Assembly (NCBI GenBank): GCA_963695975.1
Contig: CAVOIB010000002.1
Coordinates: 186,001 to 250,000, forward strand
Length of the DNA: 64,000 nt
Origin: JBBQVZ01 sp963695975
GTDB taxonomy: Bacteria; Actinomycetota; UBA4738; HRBIN12
Direction of reading: 5' to 3'
Position 1 is the first letter of the stretch; the number at the start of each line of letters is the position of its first letter. The translations under genes and the position numbers were made by a program. Under the pieces are notes generated by a model. That model did not search any database. It was given only the letters and a program-made list of their open reading frames with translations, and was not told the DNA's origin. Below are positions 52,783-60,916 of the stretch, piece by piece.

Positions 52783-53759
52783 TCGGCGGGCACCCCGGCG
52801 AGGTGCTCGCGGACGACGGCGGCCAACCCGTCCAGGTACGCAGGATCGTCGTTCGGCATCTCGGTGCGTCCGAACCGTAGACCCAGTCCCTCTGCCGATT
52901 GGCGAGCCTCGATGTCCAGGTCGTAGAGGACCTCGAGGTGATCCGCGACGAAGCCCGCGGCGCACACCACGACCGCGGAGCGACCCGAACGCGCGACATC
53001 CTCGATCACACGCTCCATCGGAGGGCCCCACCACGGATCGTCCGTCCGGCCAGCGCTTTGCCACGCGATCGTGTGGCTCCGTAGACCGAGCCGCCCGGCA
53101 ACCAGGTCGGCCGTCTCTTGGAGTCCTTCGTGGTACCTGCATAACGCGTCGCAGTCGCACAGCTTGCACCGTCGCGTGCCGTCTTCGATTGTTCGCACCG
53201 GCAGCGAGTGCGCCGAGAAGATCACGGTGACGTCCTCGCGTTCCCGTGCCGGAAGACGATCGAGGGCGTCAGCGACGCGCTGCGCGAGGAACGCGATGAA
53301 CGCCGGGTGGTCGTGGAAGGAGCGGACGAACGTGAAGGACAGACCTCCGCCCTCGTCGTTCGCAGCTTGGAGCACGCGCTCGATGTAGGTCTCGACCGAC
53401 ATCCCCGACCAGTGCGGTGCCATCACGATGCCAACGGCGCGCTCGATGCCGTCCGCGTGCATACGCTCGACGGCCTCCCGGATGAACGGCTCGGAGTGCT
53501 TCATCCCGAGGTATGCCTGGAACCGGTCCGAACTCGCCTCTTCGTTCAGCCGCCGGACGAGGCCCTCAGCCTGCGCGCGCGTGGTGTCGAGCAGCGAGAA
53601 TACGTTGCCGATGGCCGCGTAGCGGTCCTTCAGCTCCTGCAGGCGCTCCGGCGAAGGCGCTCGCCCCCCTCGGATGTCCGTGTAGAAGCGCTCGATGTCG
53701 TCGGGACCACTCGCGGTGCCGTACGCCATGACGAGCACGCCGATCGGCGGGTCGCTCAT
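52779..53759 (-). CDS. hemH: Ferrochelatase (coproporphyrin ferrochelatase CpfC)
   Basis: 326 residues from the ATG at 53759. It inserts ferrous iron into coproporphyrin III. IGVLVMAYGTASGPDDIERFYTDIRGGR opens the protein, YLGMKHSEPFI, SAHSLP (182-187) with catalytic His, and FVADHLEVLYDLDIEA with the glutamate are all there. After SAHSLP there is a segment with four cysteines CKLCDCDALC (198-207). Actinobacterial ferrochelatases are known to hold a [2Fe-2S] cluster, and this internal cysteine set may be that ligand set. GTGA overlap with cgoX. Confidence 0.95.
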   Translation of the reverse strand: MSDPPIGVLVMAYGTASGPDDIERFYTDIRGGRAPSPERLQELKDRYAAIGNVFSLLDTTRAQAEGLVRRLNEEASSDRFQAYLGMKHSEPFIREAVERMHADGIERAVGIVMAPHWSGMSVETYIERVLQAANDEGGGLSFTFVRSFHDHPAFIAFLAQRVADALDRLPAREREDVTVIFSAHSLPVRTIEDGTRRCKLCDCDALCRYHEGLQETADLVAGRLGLRSHTIAWQSAGRTDDPWWGPPMERVIEDVARSGRSAVVVCAAGFVADHLEVLYDLDIEARQSAEGLGLRFGRTEMPNDDPAYLDGLAAVVREHLAGVPAE

Positions 53760-53784
53760 GCCTGGGAGGATACGCACCAACCTG

Positions 53785-55314
53785 CTAACCGGCCGCGCGA
53801 TCCTCCTCGACGGCCCGCCGGAGCGACACATGGAATGCCGCGCCGCCACCGGGTGCGTCGTCGATCCATACGTCGCCACCGAGCGAGCGGGCGAACCCCC
53901 GGACGATCGGGAGCCCGAGTCCCAATCCCGGCTGTGCCCGGGTCTTGTCCAGACGCTGGAACCGCTCGAAGATCCGCTCCCTGTCCTCGGGCGGGATCCC
54001 GACGCCCGCGTCTAGCACGGAGAGCACCACACGATCCGACTCGACCGTCACGTCGACGCGAACCGGCGGTACGCCGTACTTCCACGCGTTGTCGATCAGG
54101 TTCTCGAGTACGTGCCGGAGCGCCTCACCGTCCCCCAGCACCCATGCGACGTCGACACCCGTCACCTCGACCGGGTGCTGCAATACGCCGGACTCGGCGG
54201 CCGCCTTCCGCGCCAGCTCTCCGACATCGACCACGACGATCGACTGAGGCGTCTCGGTCCGTTCGAGGCGGGCCGCCATCAGCAGACTCCCGACCATGTC
54301 GTCGAGACGACGGCCCTGCCGGGCGATGATCTCGTGCATCTCGTCGCGCTCAGCTTCCATACCGGGACGCCCGGCGATCTCCACCGCTGCGAGGACCGAA
54401 GTGATCGGCGTCCTCAGCTCGTGTGTCATGAGATCCAGGAAGTCGCGCTTCATCTGGTCGAGCTCGATCAGCTCAGCGACATGCTCGCGTTCGGCCTCGT
54501 ACAGGCGGGCGTTGGCGATCGCGGCAGCGGCCTGTTCAGCGAACACCGACATCGCGCGGAGGTCGTACTCGGTGAAGGTCCGCCCCACCGCGGCGTTCAC
54601 GTTCAGCACGCCGAGGAGATCGCCGCGGTTCACGAGCGGAACGCTGATCGCACTCTCGATCGGCGTATCCCGAGGCCTGAGGCCGGGGAAGTCTTCGGGC
54701 GTTGCATCGCCGTCGATCAGGAGGGGCTCCCGGGTACGCGCGACATGTCCTGCGATGCCCTCGCCGATCGGCACGCGTCGTCCGCGCGCGAGGTCGTTGC
54801 CCTGGACGCTTGATGACACCAGCTCGTCGCCCTCGGCCAGCATGATCGAGCCGCTCGTCCCGCCAAGGAGGTCGATCGCGCTCCGCAGGATCGTTTCGAG
54901 CACCGCGCTCAGATCCAGGACCGAGTTGATCGCCTTCCCCGCGTCGAGGAGCAGGGACACCTCATGCAGACGGTTCGTGAGGGCCGTCGACAGCACGCGC
55001 TCGTCGATCAGCATCCGTGCCAGGCGGTGCAGGTGGAGCTCCTGTTCGACCGCATAGACCGAGAACGCGATCGACAGCAGGACCACCGACAGGCGCAGGA
55101 CGCCGGGTGAGACGGGCGACCATCGCTGCGTGACGGGCCAGATCGATAGGACGACGACACCGAGTGATACCGAGACCAGCAAGATCGCGGACAGGATCCA
55201 TAGCTGCAGACGCCGGCGCTCGACCGATTCGAGCGAGGGCGTGTTGAACCCGCGCAGGCCCACGACCCGCGCCTCGCGGCGGATGTTCGACGAGAGGTCG
55301 TCCTTGGTGTCCAT
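53785..55314 (-). CDS. Sensor histidine kinase with GAF domain
   Basis: 509 residues from the ATG at 55314, with GGAGGT ten bases upstream. Two membrane segments (about 41-63 and 80-100) are followed by a coiled region, a GAF domain (residues about 130-285; SIMLAEGD, GEGIAGHVARTREPLLIDGD, VPLVNRGDLLGVLNVN), a HisKA domain with phospho-acceptor LMTHELRTPITSVLAAVEI and an ATPase domain (VLENLIDNAWKYG, VLDAGVGIPPEDRERIFERF, GLGLGLPIVRG). No response regulator adjoins it. It lies between hemE and cpfC in the same direction, so it may share their transcript and sense a heme- or redox-related signal; this is inference. Confidence 0.93.
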   Translation of the reverse strand: MDTKDDLSSNIRREARVVGLRGFNTPSLESVERRRLQLWILSAILLVSVSLGVVVLSIWPVTQRWSPVSPGVLRLSVVLLSIAFSVYAVEQELHLHRLARMLIDERVLSTALTNRLHEVSLLLDAGKAINSVLDLSAVLETILRSAIDLLGGTSGSIMLAEGDELVSSSVQGNDLARGRRVPIGEGIAGHVARTREPLLIDGDATPEDFPGLRPRDTPIESAISVPLVNRGDLLGVLNVNAAVGRTFTEYDLRAMSVFAEQAAAAIANARLYEAEREHVAELIELDQMKRDFLDLMTHELRTPITSVLAAVEIAGRPGMEAERDEMHEIIARQGRRLDDMVGSLLMAARLERTETPQSIVVVDVGELARKAAAESGVLQHPVEVTGVDVAWVLGDGEALRHVLENLIDNAWKYGVPPVRVDVTVESDRVVLSVLDAGVGIPPEDRERIFERFQRLDKTRAQPGLGLGLPIVRGFARSLGGDVWIDDAPGGGAAFHVSLRRAVEEDRAAG

Positions 55315-55396
55315 GCGAGATAAGACCTCCATGCCAGGCATCGGGAGGTCGACAGGGTGCCTTGAGGCGGAACCGTGTGTCCCGTGTGGGGCGGGC

Positions 55397-56437
55397 TCAG
55401 GCGCGCGCGGTCCGTTCGTGGACGTGATCGGCCAGACGCCGGAGTATGTCGGGGTCGGTGTCGGGCGGCACACCGTGGCCCAGATTGAAGATGTGGCCAT
55501 CCCTGAGCGCCGCGCGATCCATCACACGGTCTGCTTCGGCCGCGACGACCTCCCACGGCGCGCTCAGCGCGGCCGGATCCAGGTTGCCCTGCAGGCCGAC
55601 GCCGGGTCCGACGCGCTCCCATGCCACGTCGAGCGGCGTGCGCCAGTCGACGCCGATCACGTCCCCCCCCGCGCGGCGCATCGAGGCAAGGAGCTCGCCG
55701 GTCCCCACACCGAAGTGGATCGTCGGGATGTCGAGGTCGGCCAGCCCGTCGAACAGCCGGCGCATCCATGGCAGGATCGCTCGGTCGTAGGTCTCGGGGT
55801 CGAGCGCTCCGACCCACGAGTCGAAGACCTGCAACGCTTGGGCACCTGCGGCGGCCTGCGCACGGAGATGGGGGAGCACGATCGCAACGAGCGCCTCCAT
55901 CAACCGGTCCCACGTCGCCGGTTCCCTGAGCAACAGCGCCTTGGTCCGGGTGTGCGAGCGGGAAGGCTCGCCCTCGATGAGGTAGCTCGCCAACGTGAAC
56001 GGCCCCCCCGCGAACCCGATCAATGGAACCTCGAGCTCCTTGCGGAGCAGGCGGATGGCCTCCGCGACCTCGGGGGTGTCCTGCTCGGGGACGAGAGGGC
56101 GCAGCCGTGTGACATCGGTCGCGTCCCGGAACGGCTCGTCGACGACCGGGCCCCGGCCGGGCTCGATCCGCACCGTCACACCCACCGCCGCGAGCGGCAC
56201 CATGATGTCGCTGAACAGGATCGCCGCGTCGACGGCCATCCGCCGGAGCGGTTGCAGCGTGATCTCCACCACCTGCCCGGGATCTCGGCACGTCTCGAGG
56301 ATGTCGCGATCCTGGCGCAACTCGCGATACTCCGGGAGATAGCGGCCGGCCTGGCGCATGAACCACACAGGTGTGCGATCGACGGGCTCGCGGCGGCACG
56401 CTCGGAGGAATCGATCGACGAACCGGCCTTGGCTCAC
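55397..56437 (-). CDS. hemE: Uroporphyrinogen decarboxylase
   Basis: 346 residues from the GTG at 56437, because the open frame upstream enters the tRNA-Ser gene. It decarboxylates uroporphyrinogen III to coproporphyrinogen III. RTPVWFMRQAGRYLPEYRELR, ILFSDIMVPL, GFAGGPFTLASYLIEG and VGVDWRTPLDVAWERVG are diagnostic, and NLGHGVPPDTDPD is near the end. It is the first step after HemD and heads the minus-strand heme group, with the kinase, cpfC, cgoX and hemQ downstream. Confidence 0.96.
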   Translation of the reverse strand: MSQGRFVDRFLRACRREPVDRTPVWFMRQAGRYLPEYRELRQDRDILETCRDPGQVVEITLQPLRRMAVDAAILFSDIMVPLAAVGVTVRIEPGRGPVVDEPFRDATDVTRLRPLVPEQDTPEVAEAIRLLRKELEVPLIGFAGGPFTLASYLIEGEPSRSHTRTKALLLREPATWDRLMEALVAIVLPHLRAQAAAGAQALQVFDSWVGALDPETYDRAILPWMRRLFDGLADLDIPTIHFGVGTGELLASMRRAGGDVIGVDWRTPLDVAWERVGPGVGLQGNLDPAALSAPWEVVAAEADRVMDRAALRDGHIFNLGHGVPPDTDPDILRRLADHVHERTARA

Positions 56438-56473
56438 CAGAGCAGGATACGGAGCCGGGTCGACCGGCCGAGC

Positions 56474-56560
56474 GGGAGGAGTGGGATTCGAACCCACGGG
56501 CGAGTTGCCCCGCCAACGGTTTTCAAGACCGTCGCCTTCGTCCGCTCGGCCATCCTCCCC
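56474..56560 (-). tRNA. tRNA-Ser (TGA)
   Basis: A class II tRNA of 87 bases. The acceptor GGGAGGA (56560-56554) pairs with TCCTCCC. Stem ACGGT/ACCGT around CTTGAAA gives anticodon TGA. The T arm is GTGGGTTCGAATCCCAC. The anticodon reads UCA serine codons; this is not a Sec tRNA (TCA). Confidence 0.96.
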
Positions 56561-56567
56561 GCTGGGA

Positions 56568-56573
56568 GTCTAA
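56568..56573 (-). promoter_or_regulatory. -10 box TAGACT of tRNA-Ser(TGA)
   Basis: TAGACT on the minus strand ends 7 bases before the tRNA 5' end, downstream of serS. Confidence 0.55.
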
Positions 56574-56619
56574 GACGGCGCGCTGCCCGACCGTCGAAAC
56601 CGAGGGATGACGCGCCGGC

Positions 56620-57891
56620 TCAGCCGCTCGGAAGAAGCACCCGCGTCGACTCCGGCAGGTACGGGTGCAGCTTCCCCGGCAGTTCCACCGACCCATCGGC
56701 CCGCTGGTGATTCTCCATGAGCGCGATCAGCGTGCGCGCGATCGCCGTGGCCGTTCCGTTCAGCGTGTGGAGGGGTTCGACCTTGCCGTCCGGCCGGCGC
56801 ACGCGCGTCTGGAGTCGCCGAGCCTGATAGTCCGTGCAGTTCGAGCACGACGTCAGCTCGCGGTACCTTCCCTGGCCCGGCAGCCAGACCTCGATGTCGT
56901 ACTTCTTGGCCGCCGACCCCCCCAGGTCACCGGCCGCGATGTTCACCACCCGATACGGCAACTCCAAGTTGCTCACGATCTCCTCTTCGACCGACAGGAG
57001 GTAGTCGTGCTCATCCCACGAGCTCTCGGGCGCCGTGAAGCTGAACATCTCCACCTTGTCGAACTGGTGCACGCGGAACATGCCGCCCGTGTCTTTCCCG
57101 TACGTGCCCGCCTCCCGCCGGAAGCAGCTGGAATAGCCCGCGTAGCGTAGGGGCAGCGCCGACCCATCGAGGATCTCCGTCATGTGCATCGCTGCGAGCG
57201 GCACCTCGGCGGTGCCAACCAGATAGAGCTCATCCTCGGTCGTCACGTAGAGCTGCGCTTCGTCCGTCGGCAAGAACCCCGTGCCGAACATCGCCTCCTC
57301 CCGAACGAGTACCGGCGGCACCACCGGGACGAATCCCTTCGCCGCCAGGATGTCGAGCGCGTGGCGGACCAATGCGAACTGGACGAACACGATGTCACCC
57401 AGGAGGTAGACGAAGCGCGATCCGCTCGTCCGAGCACCGCGATCGGTGTCAAGGACACCGAGGAGCTCCCCGATCTCCGCGTGATCGCGCGCCTCGAAAT
57501 CGAACGTGGGCGGGACGCCGACCTCCCTCAGCACCTCAGCGTCTTCGTCGGTGAATCCGTTCGGTGCGCTCTCGTGCGGGATATTGGGCGTGCGAGCCAG
57601 GAGGTCGGCCAGCTCGGCCTCGGAGGCTTCGAGCTGCGGCTCCAGTTCCTTCAGTCGAACCGACACGGCACCCACCTCGGCGATCAAGCGTTGCTTCTCC
57701 TCGTCCTGCGCCCCACCGATCGCTTTCGACACCCGGTTCTGCTCGGCTCGGAGTTCCTCGACGCTCGCCGTGAGCATGCGGCGACGCTCATCCGCCGCGA
57801 GGATCTGGTCGACCACGTCGGCGAGGTTCCGGCGTGCGAGCCCCGAGCGGAACGGTTCCGGGTCGTCTCGGATCGCCCTGACGTCGAGCAT
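56620..57891 (-). CDS. serS: Seryl-tRNA synthetase
   Basis: 423 residues. It charges tRNA-Ser, and in organisms that decode selenocysteine also tRNA-Sec. MLDVRAIRDDPEPFRSGLARRN is the start of the long coiled-coil arm (about 1-100). Class II motif 2 and 3 appear in YAGYSSCFRREAGTYGKDTGGMFRVHQFDKVEMF and LNGTATAIARTLIALMENHQ. The ATG directly follows the bactofilin stop codon (zero gap). A tRNA-Ser lies 60 bases downstream on the same strand. Confidence 0.97.
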   Translation of the reverse strand: MLDVRAIRDDPEPFRSGLARRNLADVVDQILAADERRRMLTASVEELRAEQNRVSKAIGGAQDEEKQRLIAEVGAVSVRLKELEPQLEASEAELADLLARTPNIPHESAPNGFTDEDAEVLREVGVPPTFDFEARDHAEIGELLGVLDTDRGARTSGSRFVYLLGDIVFVQFALVRHALDILAAKGFVPVVPPVLVREEAMFGTGFLPTDEAQLYVTTEDELYLVGTAEVPLAAMHMTEILDGSALPLRYAGYSSCFRREAGTYGKDTGGMFRVHQFDKVEMFSFTAPESSWDEHDYLLSVEEEIVSNLELPYRVVNIAAGDLGGSAAKKYDIEVWLPGQGRYRELTSCSNCTDYQARRLQTRVRRPDGKVEPLHTLNGTATAIARTLIALMENHQRADGSVELPGKLHPYLPESTRVLLPSG

Positions 57892-58383
57892 CTACGGAAC
57901 CTTGACCTGCCCCGTCTGGTCGGTGGCGGGCTTGTCGGCCGGAGCCGCCTGACCTTTCTCGCCTGCCGCGGGCGCTGTCCCTCCGCCATCCATCACGCTT
58001 TGTCCGTGGAAGATTCCACCCTCTTCGACCACGAGCGTCTTCGATGTGATGTTGCCGTCGACGCGCCCCCCGCGCGCGAGGTGCGCCTTCCCCTTGACCA
58101 AGATGTTCCCCTTGAACCGACCTCCGACCGAAACGTTCTGCGCCCGGATATCCGCCTCCACCTGACTCTGCGGCGAGAGCTCGACGTCGCCGTCCGCGTT
58201 GATCTGCCCTTTCACCTGCCCGTCGATCCGGAGGCTCCCAGCGGACACGACGTTGCCCTCGAGCCTCGCGCCGACCCCGACGATCGTTACCTCTCCGTTA
58301 TCCGCCATCAGTCGCTCCTCTCGTCGCTCGCCCGGCATTCCCGACGCGTCCTCCGCCTCATCCTCGTCCTTCTTGAAGATCAT
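57892..58383 (-). CDS. Bactofilin (polymer-forming cytoskeletal protein)
   Basis: 163 residues from the ATG at 58383 (MIFKKDEDEAEDASG). The central beta-helix consists of repeated short strands, for example VGARLEGNVVSAGSLRIDGQVKGQI and AQNVSVGGRFKGNILVKGKAHLARGGRVDGNI. Bactofilins self-assemble into filaments without nucleotide and localize cell-envelope enzymes. A polar, proline- and alanine-rich tail follows. It overlaps the DUF4446 gene by four bases (ATGA) and adjoins serS. Confidence 0.9.
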   Translation of the reverse strand: MIFKKDEDEAEDASGMPGERREERLMADNGEVTIVGVGARLEGNVVSAGSLRIDGQVKGQINADGDVELSPQSQVEADIRAQNVSVGGRFKGNILVKGKAHLARGGRVDGNITSKTLVVEEGGIFHGQSVMDGGGTAPAAGEKGQAAPADKPATDQTGQVKVP

Positions 58384-58880
58384 CGCGCCTGCACCGCCTC
58401 GGCCGGCGCCGTGAGCGCCTGCCGGATCGCCTCTTCCTCCTCCGAGGAGAGGTTGTGGCTGCTCCGGCCCTCCGCGATCGGCTTCGCGTACACACGTGTC
58501 TCCTGACGACCGTTGATCGACGTCAGCACCACCCCGGTGCCGTGCTCGTCGAGCATCGCGCACGAGAAGGAGAGCCGTCCACCCACATCTTCGAACGCGT
58601 CGTAGCGGATCAGCGCTACATGACGGACGGAGCCGTCGATCAGCCGCTGCTGGCGCTTGTCCGTGTTGTTGAGCGTCCGCACCGCCTGCTCCAAGCGATC
58701 GATCTTGCGTGCCTGCCCGTCAAGGACGCCGCGCAGCGCGTCGTCCAGGCGGATGGGCCCACCCGGCTCGCGGGTGCGACGGCGTCCAGCCGCGCCCAGC
58801 GCGGCGAAGACGAGCGCGAGCACCCCGACGCCGAGCGCGATCAGAACAAGGAGGGTGAGCGTACGGTCCGAGAAGGTCAA
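58380..58880 (-). CDS. DUF4446 membrane protein
   Basis: 166 residues from a TTG at 58880 (the true start is uncertain). One N-terminal membrane segment (LTLLVLIALGVGVLALVFAAL) is followed by a coiled region and a domain with HVALIRYDAFEDVGGRLSFSCAMLDEHGTGVVLTSINGRQETRVYAKPI and LSSEEEEAIRQA, the DUF4446 family signature. Function is unknown. Its coupling to bactofilin by overlap suggests a common role at the membrane. It is divergent from larB with about 70 bases between starts. Confidence 0.82.
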   Translation of the reverse strand: MTFSDRTLTLLVLIALGVGVLALVFAALGAAGRRRTREPGGPIRLDDALRGVLDGQARKIDRLEQAVRTLNNTDKRQQRLIDGSVRHVALIRYDAFEDVGGRLSFSCAMLDEHGTGVVLTSINGRQETRVYAKPIAEGRSSHNLSSEEEEAIRQALTAPAEAVQAR

Positions 58881-58949
58881 ACGGTTCCCCCGAGGACGAC
58901 GGAAACGGCCATCTACCTGCGGTTTTCGGTGCAGCCTCCTGAGTATACG

Positions 58950-59729
58950 ATGGGCCCTCTCGTGGACGAACGAACCCTGGCCCGCCTGCTCGGCGACGTG
59001 GCAGCGGGCACGACGCCCGTCGCCGACGCGGTGGAGGCCCTCCGAGCCCTCCCCTACGAGGCCGTCACCGACGCCCGCGTGGACCACCATCGCGAGCTCA
59101 GGACGGGACATCCCGAGGCGATCTATGGCCCGGGCAAGACGCCCGTGCAGGTCACAGACATCGCCGTGGCGCTCGCGGCGCAGGCGACGGGAGCCGTGCT
59201 CCTCACCAGAGCCACGCTCGAACAAGCCGACGCCGTGGTCGCGGCGATCCCTTCGGCGACGTTTCACGAGCGGGCGCGTTTGGTCGTCGTGAAGCCGGCG
59301 CGACACGCGATCGACGCGACCGTCACCGTCGTGGCGGCGGGCACGTCCGACCTCCCGGTCGCCGAGGAGGCCGCGCTTTCGGCCGAGGCCGCCGGGATCG
59401 CCGTCAGCCGGATCACCGATGTCGGCGTCGCCGGCGTCCACCGGGTGCTCGAACATCGCGAAGCGTTCGAGGAGTCGGATTGCGTCATCGTCGTCGCCGG
59501 GATGGAAGGCGCGCTCCCCTCCGTCGTGGCGGGACTCACCTCCACGCCGATCGTCGCCGTGCCGACGAGCGTGGGCTACGGCGCATCGTTCGAAGGCCTC
59601 GCGCCGCTCCTCACCATGCTCGCCTCATGTGCGCCGGGGGTCGCGGTCGTGAACATCGACAACGGGTTCGGCGCTGCTCAGGTGGCGCACCGGATCGTAC
59701 GGTCGATCATCAACGGGTCCGAACGATGA
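58950..59729 (+). CDS. larB: Nickel-pincer cofactor biosynthesis protein LarB
   Basis: 259 residues from the ATG at 58950 (GTG at 58962 is an alternative). LarB carboxylates and hydrolyses nicotinic acid adenine dinucleotide to give pyridinium-3,5-dicarboxylate mononucleotide. The C-terminal half is PurE-like: VTVVAAGTSDLPVAEEAAL, GMEGALPSVVAGL, VAVPTSVGYGASFEGLAPLLTML and VVNIDNGFGAA. The N-terminal part has YGPGKTPVQVTDI. It overlaps larC by four bases. A TATACG box lies directly upstream of the start. Confidence 0.95.
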   Translation: MGPLVDERTLARLLGDVAAGTTPVADAVEALRALPYEAVTDARVDHHRELRTGHPEAIYGPGKTPVQVTDIAVALAAQATGAVLLTRATLEQADAVVAAIPSATFHERARLVVVKPARHAIDATVTVVAAGTSDLPVAEEAALSAEAAGIAVSRITDVGVAGVHRVLEHREAFEESDCVIVVAGMEGALPSVVAGLTSTPIVAVPTSVGYGASFEGLAPLLTMLASCAPGVAVVNIDNGFGAAQVAHRIVRSIINGSER

Positions 59730-60916
59730 AGCTCCTCTACTTCGACTGCATCGCCGGCATCTCGGGCGACATGGCACTCGGCGCGCTCATCGATGCCGGC
59801 GCCGATCTCGAACGGATCCGGGCTGGACTCGCGGCCCTGCCCGTCGAGCCGTTCGAGCTCGAGGTGAACGAGGTCGACACCGGAGGTCTGCGGGCCACGA
59901 AGATCGACGTTCGCGCGCCGGTCGTCGGTCTGACGCGCACGTACATGGGCATCCGGGCCCTCCTCGACCAAGCGGAGCTTCCGCTCGACGCGAAGGCGAT
60001 GGCTCAGCGCATCTTCCGCAGGCTCGCGGAGGCGGAGGCGATGGTCCATCGGCGCGAGGTCGAACAGGTCTCGTTCCATGAGGTAGGTGCCGTCGACTCG
60101 ATCGTCGACATCGTGGGAACCGCGCTTGCGGTGACGTGGTTCGGCGTCGACCGCGTCTTCGCCTCAGCGGTCCCGACCGGTCTCGGGATGGTGAAGACCG
60201 AGCACGGCTCCATGCCGATCCCGGCCCCCGCCGTGGTCGAGCTGCTCCGCGGCGCGCCCATGTACTCGCGCGGCGTGATGGCCGAGCTCGTGACGCCGAC
60301 AGGAGCAGCGATCCTGGCCGCGCTGGTTGAGGGTTTCGGGGATCTCCCGCGGCTGCTCGTGGAGCACGTCGGCTACGGGGCCGGGAGCGAACGGCTCGAC
60401 TTCCCGAACGTCACGCGCGTCCTGATCGGCGAGGAGGACCCCGCGCCGAGCGCGAGAGTCGAGACCCCCGTCGGGGGCGAACTGGTGCTCGAGACGAACG
60501 TCGATGACCTCAACCCCGAGCTCTACGGCTACGTGCTCGAGCGGCTCTTCGCCGCCGGCGCGCAGGACGCTTGGCTCACGCCGATCGTGATGAAGAAGGG
60601 ACGGCTCGCAGTCACGATCGGCGTGCTGGTCTCCCCGCAGCGACAGGAGGCGATCCGTCAGGTGCTGTTCGCGGAGGCTGGGACGTTGGGGGTTCGCACC
60701 TCGCAGGTGGAGAAGCGCGTGCTCGACCGCGAATGGGTCGAGGTCACCACGCTTCACGGCTCGGTGCGCGTCAAGGTCGGCCGGGCCGAGGGCCAGATCG
60801 TGACCGTCGCCCCCGAGTTCGAGGATTGCGCGCAGATCGCGCGCGAGGCGGGGGTCCCGGCGCGCGAGGTGTACGAGGAGGCGACCCGTCTCGCGCGCGA
60901 GGCGCTCGGCGAGTGA
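59726..60916 (+). CDS. larC: Nickel insertion protein LarC, single uninterrupted reading frame
   Basis: 396 residues from the ATG at 59726. LarC inserts nickel into the pincer nucleotide with CTP. KLLYFDCIAGISGDMALGALIDAG, FHEVGAVDSIVDIVGTALAV, VPTGLGMVKTEHGSMPIPAPA and LVTPTGAAIL belong to the N-terminal LarC1 part, and LVLETNVDDLNPELYGYVLERLF, VMKKGRLAVTIGVLV, LGVRTSQVEKR to LarC2. In Lactobacillus plantarum the two parts are joined by a frameshift; here no shift is needed. The LarA-like partner is at the other end of the window, and larE is not in it. Confidence 0.96.
   Translation: MKLLYFDCIAGISGDMALGALIDAGADLERIRAGLAALPVEPFELEVNEVDTGGLRATKIDVRAPVVGLTRTYMGIRALLDQAELPLDAKAMAQRIFRRLAEAEAMVHRREVEQVSFHEVGAVDSIVDIVGTALAVTWFGVDRVFASAVPTGLGMVKTEHGSMPIPAPAVVELLRGAPMYSRGVMAELVTPTGAAILAALVEGFGDLPRLLVEHVGYGAGSERLDFPNVTRVLIGEEDPAPSARVETPVGGELVLETNVDDLNPELYGYVLERLFAAGAQDAWLTPIVMKKGRLAVTIGVLVSPQRQEAIRQVLFAEAGTLGVRTSQVEKRVLDREWVEVTTLHGSVRVKVGRAEGQIVTVAPEFEDCAQIAREAGVPAREVYEEATRLAREALGE

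Noticed and set aside
56474..56560. tRNA-Sec from the TGA label
   Set aside because: The anticodon is TGA (Ser, reading UCA). A Sec tRNA needs anticodon TCA and an unusually long acceptor branch. No tRNA with TCA is in the window.
59726..60916. Programmed frameshift in larC
   Set aside because: The two LarC parts lie in one uninterrupted frame.
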